Assembly (NCBI GenBank): GCA_902778935.1
Contig: CACYZT010000003.1
Coordinates: forward strand, 116,880 to 180,879
Direction of reading: 5' to 3'
From: an uncultured Bacteroidales bacterium
Lineage (GTDB): Bacteria; Bacteroidota; Bacteroidia; Bacteroidales; Paludibacteraceae
DNA length: 64,000 nt
The stretch's first letter is position 1, and every line of letters starts with the position of its first letter. A program made the position numbers and the translations under genes. Shown here piece by piece: positions 9,128 through 18,285 of this stretch. Under the pieces are notes generated by a model that was given only the letters and a program-made list of their open reading frames with translations, ran no database searches and was not told the origin of the DNA.

Positions 9128-10435
9128 TTACTCCTCTCTTGTTATTTTGGCACCGAGGGCATTGAGGCGGGATTCGATATTTTCGTAGCCACGGTCGATT
9201 TGGTCGATGTGGTCAATGCGGCTGGTGCCTTCGGCACTCATAGCTGCAATAAGCATAGCTATACCGGCACGAATATCGGGGCTGGTCATGTTGTTATGCT
9301 TGAGTTGACGCGTGTGGTCATGTCCAACAACAACCGCTCTATGCGGGTCACAGAGGATGATTTGCGCACCCATGTCAATTAGTTTGTCCACAAAGAAGAG
9401 ACGCGATTCGAACATCTTCTGATGGATAAGCACCGTGCCACGTGCCTGCGTGGCTACAACCAAAATGACAGAGAGCAAGTCCGGCGTGAGACCGGGCCAC
9501 GGCGCATCTGCGACCGTGAGAATAGAACCATCGAGGAAGGACTCGATCTGATAGTGCGGTTGAGCCGGAACAATGATATCATCGCCATCCACATCTATGC
9601 GTATTCCGAGGCGACGGAAAGCATCGGGGATGATACCAAGGTCGCGATAACCGACTTTGCAGATACGCAGTTCCGAACCGGTGATAGCCGCCATGCCGAT
9701 GAACGAACCTACTTCAATCATATCGGGCAAGAGTGTGTGTTGGGCTCCGTGCAATTCGCTCACGCCTTCGATAGTAAGGAGATTACTTCCTACTCCGCTG
9801 ATTTTAGCTCCCATGGCATTGAGCATTCTGCATAGTTGCTGCACGTACGGCTCACAAGCGGCGTTATAGATAGTGGTTGTTCCTTCTGCCAACACGGACG
9901 CCATGACGATGTTCGCGGTACCGGTGACAGACGCTTCGTCAAGCAGCATGTACGAACCTTTGAGATGCTTGCCAAGAAAACGGTATGCCAGCAGGTCTTT
10001 GTCGTAGCGGAAAGTCGCACCGAGATTCACCATTCCCTGGAAATGCGTGTCCAAACGCCGGCGACCGATTTTGTCTCCACCAGGCTTGGCGTACGTCACT
10101 TCACCTAGACGCGCCAAAAGCGGACCGATGAGCATGACGGAACCACGCAGTTTATTGCATTTCTTGAGGAAGTCCGCGCTGCGCAGATAAGCCGTGTCAA
10201 GGCTGAGGGCGGTGAAGGCGTACTTGCCTTTCGCCAGTTTCTCTACCGTAACGCCCATCGATGCGAGCAGGTCGATGAGGTTATTCACATCAAGGATGTT
10301 CGGCAGATTGTCTATCACCACCGTTTCTTCTGTCAACAACACCGCGCAAAGCACCTGCAGCGCTTCGTTCTTCGCACCCTGCGGAGTAATTGAGCCATGC
10401 AGTTTATGTCCTCCTTCTACGATAAATGATGCCAT
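9128..10435 (-). CDS. murA: UDP-N-acetylglucosamine 1-carboxyvinyltransferase MurA (Asp variant)
   Basis: 435-aa enzyme for the first committed step of peptidoglycan synthesis: enolpyruvyl transfer from PEP to UDP-GlcNAc. The EPSP-synthase fold is clear from GGHKLHGSITPQGAKNEAL at the start, RGSVMLIGPLLARLGE, EGVSELHG and RIDHIDQIDRGYENIE. The catalytic loop reads KPGGDKIGRRRLD: Asp121 takes the place of the usual Cys (Cys115 in E. coli). Asp variants are active but insensitive to fosfomycin in the bacteria where this was studied. It lies in the murB-murA-dsbD run. Confidence 0.96.
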   Translation of the reverse strand: MASFIVEGGHKLHGSITPQGAKNEALQVLCAVLLTEETVVIDNLPNILDVNNLIDLLASMGVTVEKLAKGKYAFTALSLDTAYLRSADFLKKCNKLRGSVMLIGPLLARLGEVTYAKPGGDKIGRRRLDTHFQGMVNLGATFRYDKDLLAYRFLGKHLKGSYMLLDEASVTGTANIVMASVLAEGTTTIYNAACEPYVQQLCRMLNAMGAKISGVGSNLLTIEGVSELHGAQHTLLPDMIEVGSFIGMAAITGSELRICKVGYRDLGIIPDAFRRLGIRIDVDGDDIIVPAQPHYQIESFLDGSILTVADAPWPGLTPDLLSVILVVATQARGTVLIHQKMFESRLFFVDKLIDMGAQIILCDPHRAVVVGHDHTRQLKHNNMTSPDIRAGIAMLIAAMSAEGTSRIDHIDQIDRGYENIESRLNALGAKITREE

Positions 10436-10473
10436 AAGGATATTTAGAATTTAGCAATTAACAATTTGATAAT

Positions 10474-11403
10474 TTAGATATAATTCACCTCCGGACGGAT
10501 ATCTATATTGAACTTCTCTTTGACGCTTGCGCTGACTTGTGCGGCAAGTGCGATGATGTCATCCGGCGTGGCATTGCCAGCATTGACAATGACAAGCGGC
10601 TGTTTCGGCCATACTTGCGCTCCGCCAAGTGTCTTGCCCTTCCATCCGCATTGCTCAATGAGCCATGCAGCGGGTATCTTCACGCCTTGCGGCGAAGGGA
10701 AATGCGGCATGTCAGGATAGAGTTTGAGCAATTCGTTGGCTTGCTGCTCCGGGACAAAAGGATTCATGAAGAACGAACCCGCCGAGCCTATTTCTTCAAC
10801 CGCAGGAAGTTTCGCCATGCGTGTCTGAATGATTTCTTCGCGTGTCTTAGTGGCATCGCCGGGTTTGACGCGATAGACCACGGAAGTGACGATATATTTG
10901 CCTTTAAGCTCGTGCTTGAAAGCGCTGTCCCGATAACCGAAACGGCATTCAGCATTGGAAAAGACGCGCTCCTCAAGCGTCTCCACATCGAGCGTGTTAA
11001 CAGAAAGGATGACATCTTTTGCCTCCACTCCGTAGGCTCCCACATTTTGTACCGCGGACGCCCCTACTTCACCGGGAATGAGACTCAGTTTCTCGAGTCC
11101 ACAATACTGCATGTCGGTCAATTGGGCGATGAGGTCATCGAGCCGCAAGCCATTCTGTGCTTCTACCGTTTCATCATCGATGAATCGCGCCCGAGCCATC
11201 GCCGAGTGCAAGATGACACCATCGAAGTCCTTGGTAAACAACAAGTTAGAACCCTGCCCGATATGCAAGAGCCGTTCACCACGATACTTGCTAAGCAGTT
11301 GTTTTAATTCTTCCACACTACTATACTCGGCGAAAATCTTCGCTTTCACGTCGATGCCGAACGTATGGTAAGGCAGTAATGATATGTTTTCGGATATTTT
11401 CAT
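10474..11403 (-). CDS. murB: UDP-N-acetylmuramate dehydrogenase MurB
   Basis: 309-aa FAD enzyme that reduces UDP-GlcNAc-enolpyruvate to UDP-MurNAc. The start MKISENISLLPYHTFGIDVKA was chosen because it lies 1 bp after the nadE stop and matches the family N-terminus; the frame stays open a further 20 codons upstream. FAD-binding motifs are LLHIGQGSNLLF (about 43-54) and LSLIPGEVGASAVQNVGAYG. The catalytic Ser region GSAGSFFMNPFV and the C-terminal AAWLIEQCGWKG are present. It sits directly upstream of murA, so two consecutive wall-precursor steps are co-transcribed. Confidence 0.96.
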   Translation of the reverse strand: MKISENISLLPYHTFGIDVKAKIFAEYSSVEELKQLLSKYRGERLLHIGQGSNLLFTKDFDGVILHSAMARARFIDDETVEAQNGLRLDDLIAQLTDMQYCGLEKLSLIPGEVGASAVQNVGAYGVEAKDVILSVNTLDVETLEERVFSNAECRFGYRDSAFKHELKGKYIVTSVVYRVKPGDATKTREEIIQTRMAKLPAVEEIGSAGSFFMNPFVPEQQANELLKLYPDMPHFPSPQGVKIPAAWLIEQCGWKGKTLGGAQVWPKQPLVIVNAGNATPDDIIALAAQVSASVKEKFNIDIRPEVNYI

Positions 11404-11404
11404 C

Positions 11405-13336
11405 TTAGATGCAACTTGTGTCAGACGGCATTCTCCAGTCTCCGCGCGGCGAGAGAGACACACTCACTACTTTCGGTCCATCCGGCATACAACTGCGCTT
11501 GTACTGCTGCTGGCAGAAACGGCGCATGAAGACGCTGAGCCATTTGTCAATGGTCGCCTCGTCATATTGGTCTTCGAATGCCTGGCATGCCATGTATTTG
11601 ATTTTCTCGCGGGTAAAGCCGAATCGCATAAAATAGAACAGGAAGAAATCGTGCAGGTCGTACGGTCCGACTTTGTCCTCCGTCTTCTGTGCGATATTTC
11701 CTTCTTCATCCGTCGGCAGCAGTTCCGGCGAAACGGGCGTATCAACGATGTCAAGCAGAATGTTGCGTAGCGGCTCACCATACATATTCTCCGCCGCATA
11801 GCGGACGAGGTAACGCACGAGCGTCTTCGGAATACCGGCATTGACGCTGTACATCGACATCTGGTCGCCGTTATAAGTACACCATCCGAGCGCCAGTTCA
11901 CTCAAATCTCCTGTGCCGACAACCAGTCCGTTAAGCTCGTTAGCAAGGTCCATGAGGATGAGTGTACGGATACGTGCTTGCGCGTTCTCATATGTGATGT
12001 CGTGTTTGTCCATATTATGGCCGATGTCGCTCAAGTGCTGTGTTGCAACGTCGCGGATGGAAATCTCGCGGTGCGTGATACCAAGCTCTTCCATGAGTTG
12101 GAGCGCATTTTGATACGTGCGGTCCGAAGTACCGAATCCGGGCATCGTCACACCCACGATACGCTCACGGTCATAGCCCAACAGGTCCGCCGTTTGTACA
12201 CAGACAAGCAATGCCAGCGTGCTATCCAAACCACCGGAGATACCTATCTCCAGCGTGTCAGCGTGCGTGTGCTCCCAGCGGCGCGCCAAACCGTTTGTCT
12301 GGATAGAGAATACGTCCATGCAGTATTGGTCCTCCTTGCCTTTCTTTGGCAGGAAAGGCGTGGTGGAGAAAGTACGATGTATAGGTTCCGTGAACTCCTC
12401 TTCCCGCTCTATCGGCGCGACATTGATATGACGGTAATGTCCCGCTTTGTCCTTCGTGAAATTGGTGTTGCGCTGACGATCGGTACGCAGTCGTTCCACG
12501 TCAATCTCCTGAATAATCATCGTGTTCTCACGTTGGAATCGTTCGCCTGTGGTCAATATATCTCCATTCTCCGCGATATAGGTGCTACCGGAGAATACCA
12601 CATCCGTGGTTGATTCGCCTACGCCGGAAGAGGTATAGACATAGCCGCAGTGGACGCGTGCCGACTGCTGCTTAATCATCTGCTTGCGGAAGATGTGCTT
12701 GCCAATGATACAATTCGAACTCGAGAGGTTAAAAATAATTTCCGCGCCTTGGATAGCTAGTTGCGTGGAAGGCGGAAGTGGCGACCAGAGGTCCTCGCAT
12801 ATCTCAATACCAAAAGTATAATTGCGTGTGCAGAAGAGCAAATCGGTACCGAAAGGCACTTCTCCGCTCCATAACTCAATCTTCGGAATACGGGGCGCTA
12901 CGCCGCCTGGTAGGTATTCGCGTGCAGCACGACCGGAAGTGAACCAGCGTTTCTCGTAGAACTCACCGGTATTCGGCAGGTTCACCTTCGGCACTACACC
13001 CATCACCTCGCCGTCCGACATGACGAATGCGCAGTTGAACAGGTCGTTATCCACCTGCAGCGGAGCACCCACCAAAACGATGATGGCTTTTCCGCGTGTG
13101 TAGTCACAGAGCGCTTCCAATTCGCGCATCGAACTCTGCTGCAAAGCCTGTGTGAAGAACAAATCTGCACATGTATAGCCCGTCATCGTCAGTTCCGGGA
13201 AACAAATCACTTCAACTCCCTGCTCTATCGCCTCATCAATCTGCAGGCGCACCTGCTCGGCATTGTAATGACAATCTGCCACTCGCATCGTCGGCACTGC
13301 GGCCGCAACACGAACAAATCCAAAATTCGTATTCAT
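11405..13336 (-). CDS. nadE: Glutamine-dependent NAD+ synthetase
   Basis: 643 aa. The N-terminal nitrilase-type glutaminase domain has FPELTMTGYTCADLFF, PKVNLPNTGEFYEKR and the Cys motif EICEDLW. The C-terminal ATP-pyrophosphatase domain has GISGGLDSTLALLV and VVGTGDLSELALGWCTYNGD. It amidates nicotinic acid adenine dinucleotide to NAD+. ATGs at 13342 and 13336 are both possible; the second fits the family N-terminus (FGFVRVAAAVPTMRVADC). The longer open frame to 13456 is rejected because it crosses the gene's own promoter and the fbp start. First gene of the seven-gene minus-strand run. Confidence 0.95.
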   Translation of the reverse strand: MNTNFGFVRVAAAVPTMRVADCHYNAEQVRLQIDEAIEQGVEVICFPELTMTGYTCADLFFTQALQQSSMRELEALCDYTRGKAIIVLVGAPLQVDNDLFNCAFVMSDGEVMGVVPKVNLPNTGEFYEKRWFTSGRAAREYLPGGVAPRIPKIELWSGEVPFGTDLLFCTRNYTFGIEICEDLWSPLPPSTQLAIQGAEIIFNLSSSNCIIGKHIFRKQMIKQQSARVHCGYVYTSSGVGESTTDVVFSGSTYIAENGDILTTGERFQRENTMIIQEIDVERLRTDRQRNTNFTKDKAGHYRHINVAPIEREEEFTEPIHRTFSTTPFLPKKGKEDQYCMDVFSIQTNGLARRWEHTHADTLEIGISGGLDSTLALLVCVQTADLLGYDRERIVGVTMPGFGTSDRTYQNALQLMEELGITHREISIRDVATQHLSDIGHNMDKHDITYENAQARIRTLILMDLANELNGLVVGTGDLSELALGWCTYNGDQMSMYSVNAGIPKTLVRYLVRYAAENMYGEPLRNILLDIVDTPVSPELLPTDEEGNIAQKTEDKVGPYDLHDFFLFYFMRFGFTREKIKYMACQAFEDQYDEATIDKWLSVFMRRFCQQQYKRSCMPDGPKVVSVSLSPRGDWRMPSDTSCI

Positions 13337-13359
13337 AGACATACCTATTAATTGCGGTG

Positions 13360-13367
13360 CAAATTTA
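13360..13367 (-). promoter_or_regulatory. Promoter -7 element for nadE run
   Basis: TAAATTTG on the minus strand matches TAnnTTTG. It lies about 24 nt before the chosen nadE ATG and is divergent from, and close to, the fbp promoter. Confidence 0.6.
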
Positions 13368-13396
13368 CTACTTTTTTTTGAATTGTGCAAATAAAA

Positions 13397-13428
13397 TTTG
13401 CATATATGCGAATTTTGTAGTACCTTTG
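13397..13428 (+). promoter_or_regulatory. Bacteroidota-type promoter for fbp
   Basis: TTTG at 13397-13400 (-33 element) and TACCTTTG at 13421-13428 (-7 element), 20 bp apart, with the ATG at 13451. Confidence 0.75.
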
Positions 13429-13450
13429 TAGCGAAATTAGAAACAATACT

Positions 13451-15454
13451 ATGCAAGACGAACGATACTTACGCCTATTGAGCGAGAAATTTCCGAACTC
13501 GCAGGCTGTTATCCGAGAGATTATAAACCTCCGCGCCATCTTGTCGCTACCCAAAGGCACAGAACATTTCGTGAGCGACCTTCACGGTGCTTCCAGCGCG
13601 TTCATTCACATGATAAAGAATGCATCGGGTGTGGTACGCAAGAAAGTGGACGAAGTATATGGCGAAACACTCTCAGAAGAGGAGAAACGTGCGCTGTGCG
13701 CACTCATCTATTATCCGGACGAGCGTATCGAACTCATCAAACGGTTCTACGCCGGAGAAGAGGTGGACGGCCTTCTGAACCTCAATTCGCAACTATCCAA
13801 CCTCCACACGCTCGAGGAATGGTATCGCCGGCGCTTGCATCAAGAGGTGGAAATTGCGCGTGCGATAACCATCAAATACAGCCGTTCGAAAGTACATAAA
13901 CTGCTGCCTCCTGAGTACGCATATATCATCGGAGAGCTGCTGCATGAGTCCCATCTGGAACTGCACGACCGGCAAACCTATTATACGGCTATCATCGATG
14001 CAATTATCGAAACAGGTTGCGCTGACCAATTACTGATTGCCATTTCGTATCTTATTCATTCTCTGACTATTGACACGTTGCATGTCGTGGGCGATATCTT
14101 CGATAGAGGTTCCGGCGCCGCAAAGATTTTAGACGTGCTTTCCACCATTCGCGATTATGACATCCAGTGGGGCAATCATGACATCGAGTGGATTGGAGCG
14201 ATGGCAGGTAACATGGCGCTGTTAGCTACCGTGCTCCGCGTGAGTATCCGCTATGCGAACATCGAGACACTCGAAGAGGGGTATGGTATCAACCTGCTGC
14301 CATTAGCCAACTTCGCCATGACTATCTACGGTGATGACCTGTGCACGATATGGCAGACCAAGGATTTTGACAATAACCCACGTCTGACACGCTCGGCACA
14401 ACTGATGGCTAAGATGCACAAAGCTATCTCGATTATTCAGTTCAAACTCGAAGGTCAGACGGTGCTTCGACACCCCGAATGGCACATGGACGACCGTGCT
14501 GTGCTTGACAAGATTGACTACGAGAAAGGAACAGTGACGCTCGATGGCGTGACTTATCCGCTGCTGGATACCAACTTGCCTACTATCGACCCGAAACATC
14601 CCTATGAACTGAACCAATACGAGCAGGATTTGATGAACCAATTAATGCGCTCATTCCATAAATCCGAGAAGATGCAACGCCATTTGCGCCTACTCTACGA
14701 GCATGGTTCGCTATATCTGGTACGCAACGGATTCCTACTCTACCATGCCGCTATTCCGCTTAACGCCGACGGCTCGTTCGTTGAGACCGAAGTATGCGGA
14801 AAACGCGTGAGCGGTAAGATGCTCTTTGACCGCGTAGATGAGATTATTCGTCAAGCCTACTATGGAGAAGGCGCAGAGAAAGAGAACGCTTTAGACTTTA
14901 TGCTATATCTATGGGAAGGCGAGTTCTCTCCGCTGTATAACAAAGACAAGATGACCACTTTTGAGCGCTATTTCATAGCCGACAAGACTCCTCATGAGGA
15001 GAAGAAAGGCGCCTATTTCAGCCTTGCGGACGACGAAGAGACATGCAAGATGATACTTAAAGAATTCGGTTTGAACCCTGCGACGGGGCGTATTGTGAAC
15101 GGTCATGTACCCGTTCGCACTATCAAAGGCGAGACTCCTATTCGCGCAAACGGAAAGCGTTTCGTCATCGACGGAGGGTTCAGCAAACCCTATCAAGAGA
15201 AAACGGGTATCGCCGGCTACACGCTCATCTATAACAGCCACGGCATCCAGTTGGTAGAACATGAGAGTTTCGAAAACCGCGAACAAGCCGTATTGTCCGG
15301 AAGCGATATCCACAGTCGAATGTTACTGCAAGACTTCTCGGGCCAACGAATGCGTATCAAAGATACGGACAAAGGGAAAGAGCTGCTCGAGCAAATCAGT
15401 TATCTCGAACAACTCTTACACGAATACCGCTCCGGTGCCTTCCGGCAACGATAG
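13451..15454 (+). CDS. fbp: Class III fructose-1,6-bisphosphatase
   Basis: 667-aa metal-dependent phosphatase of gluconeogenesis (B. subtilis-type FBPase, calcineurin-like fold). Metal-binding motifs are VSDLHGASSAF (about residues 38-48), VVGDIFDRGSGA (about 216-227), WGNHDIEWIGA (about 240-250) and NGHVPVRTIKGE near the C-terminus. Length matches the family. It is transcribed divergently from nadE, with back-to-back promoters inside about 110 bp, and ends in a hairpin that overlaps the 3' end of ddh. Confidence 0.95.
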   Translation: MQDERYLRLLSEKFPNSQAVIREIINLRAILSLPKGTEHFVSDLHGASSAFIHMIKNASGVVRKKVDEVYGETLSEEEKRALCALIYYPDERIELIKRFYAGEEVDGLLNLNSQLSNLHTLEEWYRRRLHQEVEIARAITIKYSRSKVHKLLPPEYAYIIGELLHESHLELHDRQTYYTAIIDAIIETGCADQLLIAISYLIHSLTIDTLHVVGDIFDRGSGAAKILDVLSTIRDYDIQWGNHDIEWIGAMAGNMALLATVLRVSIRYANIETLEEGYGINLLPLANFAMTIYGDDLCTIWQTKDFDNNPRLTRSAQLMAKMHKAISIIQFKLEGQTVLRHPEWHMDDRAVLDKIDYEKGTVTLDGVTYPLLDTNLPTIDPKHPYELNQYEQDLMNQLMRSFHKSEKMQRHLRLLYEHGSLYLVRNGFLLYHAAIPLNADGSFVETEVCGKRVSGKMLFDRVDEIIRQAYYGEGAEKENALDFMLYLWEGEFSPLYNKDKMTTFERYFIADKTPHEEKKGAYFSLADDEETCKMILKEFGLNPATGRIVNGHVPVRTIKGETPIRANGKRFVIDGGFSKPYQEKTGIAGYTLIYNSHGIQLVEHESFENREQAVLSGSDIHSRMLLQDFSGQRMRIKDTDKGKELLEQISYLEQLLHEYRSGAFRQR

Positions 15455-15530
15455 TATTACCTACCTAAACCGAGGCAATACCGTATCCCACCCATACCTA
15501 TAATATACTATGTATATTATGCCGTGATTT

Positions 15531-16385
15531 TCAGACGAGAGCCTTTACGAGGCTCTCTTTTGTTCCTGGTAGCAGGTCTATCGGCGCAAGTTCAATCATC
15601 GTCTTAGCTCCGAATTCTCCGCGCTCCTTGAGACGCATGGCTGCTCGTGCACACGAAACCATCACTTGCCCCGTCAAAGCAGGGTTGTTGATTTCCATAT
15701 TGAATTCAAAACGCTGATTGTGGGTATCGCCGCTGACACCCGAACGCACGAGATTCACGCCGTGCGCAACGTTATTAAGTGCATCGATGCTCTCCACAGG
15801 GATGACGTGCGTCTCATCGTGTGCAAAATAGTCATCCGCAAGAATAGCGGCCTCTACGGTCTTGAAATCAGCCCCTTCTTCCAATTCAATATACACCATT
15901 CGACGGTGAATACCTGTACCCAAAGGAATCGTCATGCTCAGCGCATTTTTAACGCCTTTGATCGCCTTGGCAGCCACTGTGTGTCCCATCGAACGGCCGG
16001 GGCCGAAATTGGTATAGGTCAAGCCTTTCGGAGCCATCGCCATGAGGAGCGCACGAACCATGGAATCGCTTCCTGGATCCCAACCGGCAGAGATGATACT
16101 AACGGCTTTGTGGGTAATACAAACGGAGTCCAAGGAACTGCGAAGTGCCCATATCTGGCCGTGAATATCAAAACTATCCACGGTACAGATTCCTCGCGCC
16201 GCCAATACCGATGCGAACTTCTGCACTTCGCGTGTAGGGGTACAAATGAGCACTACATCTGCATCTATGCACTCCAAACAATCATTGTGATGATAAACGC
16301 CGGTTAACTGCATGTCCGGCGCAGCCTTAACGGCTTGTTCTGCGGCACGACCGATATTGCCGTACCCTAAAATAGCGATTCTCAT
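15531..16385 (-). CDS. ddh: meso-Diaminopimelate D-dehydrogenase
   Basis: 284-aa NADPH enzyme that makes meso-diaminopimelate directly from tetrahydrodipicolinate, serving lysine and peptidoglycan synthesis. The Rossmann start RIAILGYGNIGRAAEQAV and the family motifs VSIISAGWDPGSDSMVR, TNFGPGRSMGHTVAAKAI and FEFNMEINNPALTGQVMV are clear. ATG 16385 is preferred over an upstream GTG at 16406 because it places the Rossmann strand at the N-terminus. It lies 22 bp after the vWA gene on the same strand. Confidence 0.93.
   Translation of the reverse strand: MRIAILGYGNIGRAAEQAVKAAPDMQLTGVYHHNDCLECIDADVVLICTPTREVQKFASVLAARGICTVDSFDIHGQIWALRSSLDSVCITHKAVSIISAGWDPGSDSMVRALLMAMAPKGLTYTNFGPGRSMGHTVAAKAIKGVKNALSMTIPLGTGIHRRMVYIELEEGADFKTVEAAILADDYFAHDETHVIPVESIDALNNVAHGVNLVRSGVSGDTHNQRFEFNMEINNPALTGQVMVSCARAAMRLKERGEFGAKTMIELAPIDLLPGTKESLVKALV
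15537..15561 (+). terminator. Rho-independent terminator of fbp
   Basis: A 7-bp stem, GAGAGCC with GGCTCTC, and a 7-nt loop are followed by TTTT. The hairpin lies inside the last codons of the converging ddh gene. Confidence 0.7.
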
Positions 16386-16407
16386 ATTAGTTTGACCGTT
16401 TTGCACG

Positions 16408-18216
16408 TCATTTATTGAATATTTTCTGCGTCAACCACTGTCCGTCAATATACGTCTTGACAAAATAGACGCCGATGGGCAATGAAATCGTTTTATAGTT
16501 GTCTATCTCGCCTTTGTAGATAGTAATCAGTTTTCCGCTGATATCCACGAGATAGTGCACACCTTCGCCATGCGGGATGGTAGCGTCCACTTCCAACTCG
16601 CTCTTGCTGAACGGATTCGGGATGAACTGCTCATCCAGCGTGGTCTGTTCGTTCTCTGCCTGTGCTTCGCATGCCGGCATAGTAGAGAATTCCACTATTG
16701 TCCGCACAAGCATATCATTGAGATGCTCCACTTTGAGGCTGTCTGTTGTCGGCTTGAGATGAGAATGACCTATTCCACTGTCGTCCGTCAGGAAGAACGA
16801 TGTTCCGTTGGTAGCGAGCGCCATCGAGCGTAACAGATATTCCCCACTCTCGCCCAGACCGCTGCATACTACCGGCACTATCCGTACGCCAAGCGCGGCG
16901 GCATTGAGAATCTGCTCATGGAGCAACGCCATCGTTGCACTATCCTGATGGCAGGGGGCATCCAAGATGAGGAAAGCGATACGTGCGCGAGTCTGGTCAT
17001 TCCATCCGGCACTATTGAGCGCCGCCATGAGAGCCTCCGGTACGGCTTCCTCGTAGTCTCCTCCTCCACCTGCCGACTGCTTGTCAATGAATGTCTGCGT
17101 AGCGGTAATATCGTCCGTAAGGCGCGAAATACGAGTGAGGTACTCATCGTAATGATCACGATAAACGACAGCTCCGGTACGGATATTCAGTCCTCCCGTG
17201 GCATTCTTAGCACGCGCGATGACATCCTTCATCTCTGCTTGCAGGTAGTGCAGTTCGTCGCCCATCGAGCCTGTAGCATCGAATACAAAGACTACATCTA
17301 CATCATCGTTTGCCTCACAGGCCACATCGAGCACGAAGGTGTTCATTCCTTCATACCAATCTTTGGCAATCTGCTTTTGACCGTCCACTTGGAGATAGAA
17401 ATCAGTATGCTTACCGCAGAGGTGTTTCCCGATGAGCTGGTACCACAGTTCCGCCTTTCCGGTATTGTCCGTCACGGCCTGGAATATCGTGTTGCCGTTA
17501 CCATCCGTCAGGTTGACGGGATAGTTTGCCAAAGGATGACCGTCTTTGTTCATTACCTGTACCGCATAACGATGTCTGGGCGCGATACGCCATGTCTGAG
17601 CAAACTGCGCATGGCTCTCATCCAGCACCTTCGGCCAGAAATACCATTTGGTAAAATCATTCACTTCTCCGGCTGTCAACTTGCCCGCAGAGACGTTATT
17701 GGGTACAATAGAAGCGCTATATCCTACTTTCACTACTTCTTCCGCTTCTTCCATCTCCATGGGGGCAGCTGCATCCATCTCCGTCATATACGCGCCTGTG
17801 ACCATGGACGAACGAGCATCCATTTTCATCTCTGCGCTCGTGCAGGCAAACACCACATCTTCAGAGCGATTTGCGTGCTTGGATTCCTTGACAGGCTTGG
17901 GAGTCAAACTGACGAGCACGACTGACGAGCCGTCGAGTTTCACCTTATGCGCATCGAAGCCATCACAAGTGACGGTTAGCGATTTGACACCTTTGAGTTG
18001 CTCGGGTTTGAGGATGACACGACCGTCAAAAGAGGTCTTGAAGGTCTGCGAACCAACTTTTACTTGTGCATCATGGAGCAAGGCTTGCGTGGTATCCATG
18101 ATGATAACAGCCACAGGCGTTCGTTTGTCATGCGCAGCCGAACGCTTGATACAGGCTTGTACTTGCAAAGAGCCAAGGCTCACGAGAGCCAACAAAAGAG
18201 TTAACAGTTTTTTCAT
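16408..18216 (-). CDS. Secreted vWA-domain protein with T9SS sorting domain
   Basis: 602 aa. A signal peptide (about 1-21, ending VQA) is followed by a carboxypeptidase-regulatory-like beta domain (about 33-110), an unassigned middle region, and a von Willebrand factor A domain from about residue 305. The metal site reads FDATGSMGDE (DxTGS form), with later GGGDYEEAVPEAL. The last 70 residues, from PNPFSKSELEV to LTQKIFNK, form a Por-type T9SS C-terminal domain with the usual GVYFVK motif, so the protein is predicted to cross the outer membrane through T9SS. Binding partner unknown. Confidence 0.85.
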   Translation of the reverse strand: MKKLLTLLLALVSLGSLQVQACIKRSAAHDKRTPVAVIIMDTTQALLHDAQVKVGSQTFKTSFDGRVILKPEQLKGVKSLTVTCDGFDAHKVKLDGSSVVLVSLTPKPVKESKHANRSEDVVFACTSAEMKMDARSSMVTGAYMTEMDAAAPMEMEEAEEVVKVGYSASIVPNNVSAGKLTAGEVNDFTKWYFWPKVLDESHAQFAQTWRIAPRHRYAVQVMNKDGHPLANYPVNLTDGNGNTIFQAVTDNTGKAELWYQLIGKHLCGKHTDFYLQVDGQKQIAKDWYEGMNTFVLDVACEANDDVDVVFVFDATGSMGDELHYLQAEMKDVIARAKNATGGLNIRTGAVVYRDHYDEYLTRISRLTDDITATQTFIDKQSAGGGGDYEEAVPEALMAALNSAGWNDQTRARIAFLILDAPCHQDSATMALLHEQILNAAALGVRIVPVVCSGLGESGEYLLRSMALATNGTSFFLTDDSGIGHSHLKPTTDSLKVEHLNDMLVRTIVEFSTMPACEAQAENEQTTLDEQFIPNPFSKSELEVDATIPHGEGVHYLVDISGKLITIYKGEIDNYKTISLPIGVYFVKTYIDGQWLTQKIFNK

Positions 18217-18285
18217 AATCGTTCACATTAGTTTGCCCACATCTAACAAATTGCGTGCCAAACTAACGCGACAGGAAGGAATAAA

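Noticed and set aside
13383-13406. TTGTGCAAAT near the fbp promoter, resembling an operator half-site
   Set aside because: There is no matching second arm; it is part of the ordinary AT-rich promoter DNA.
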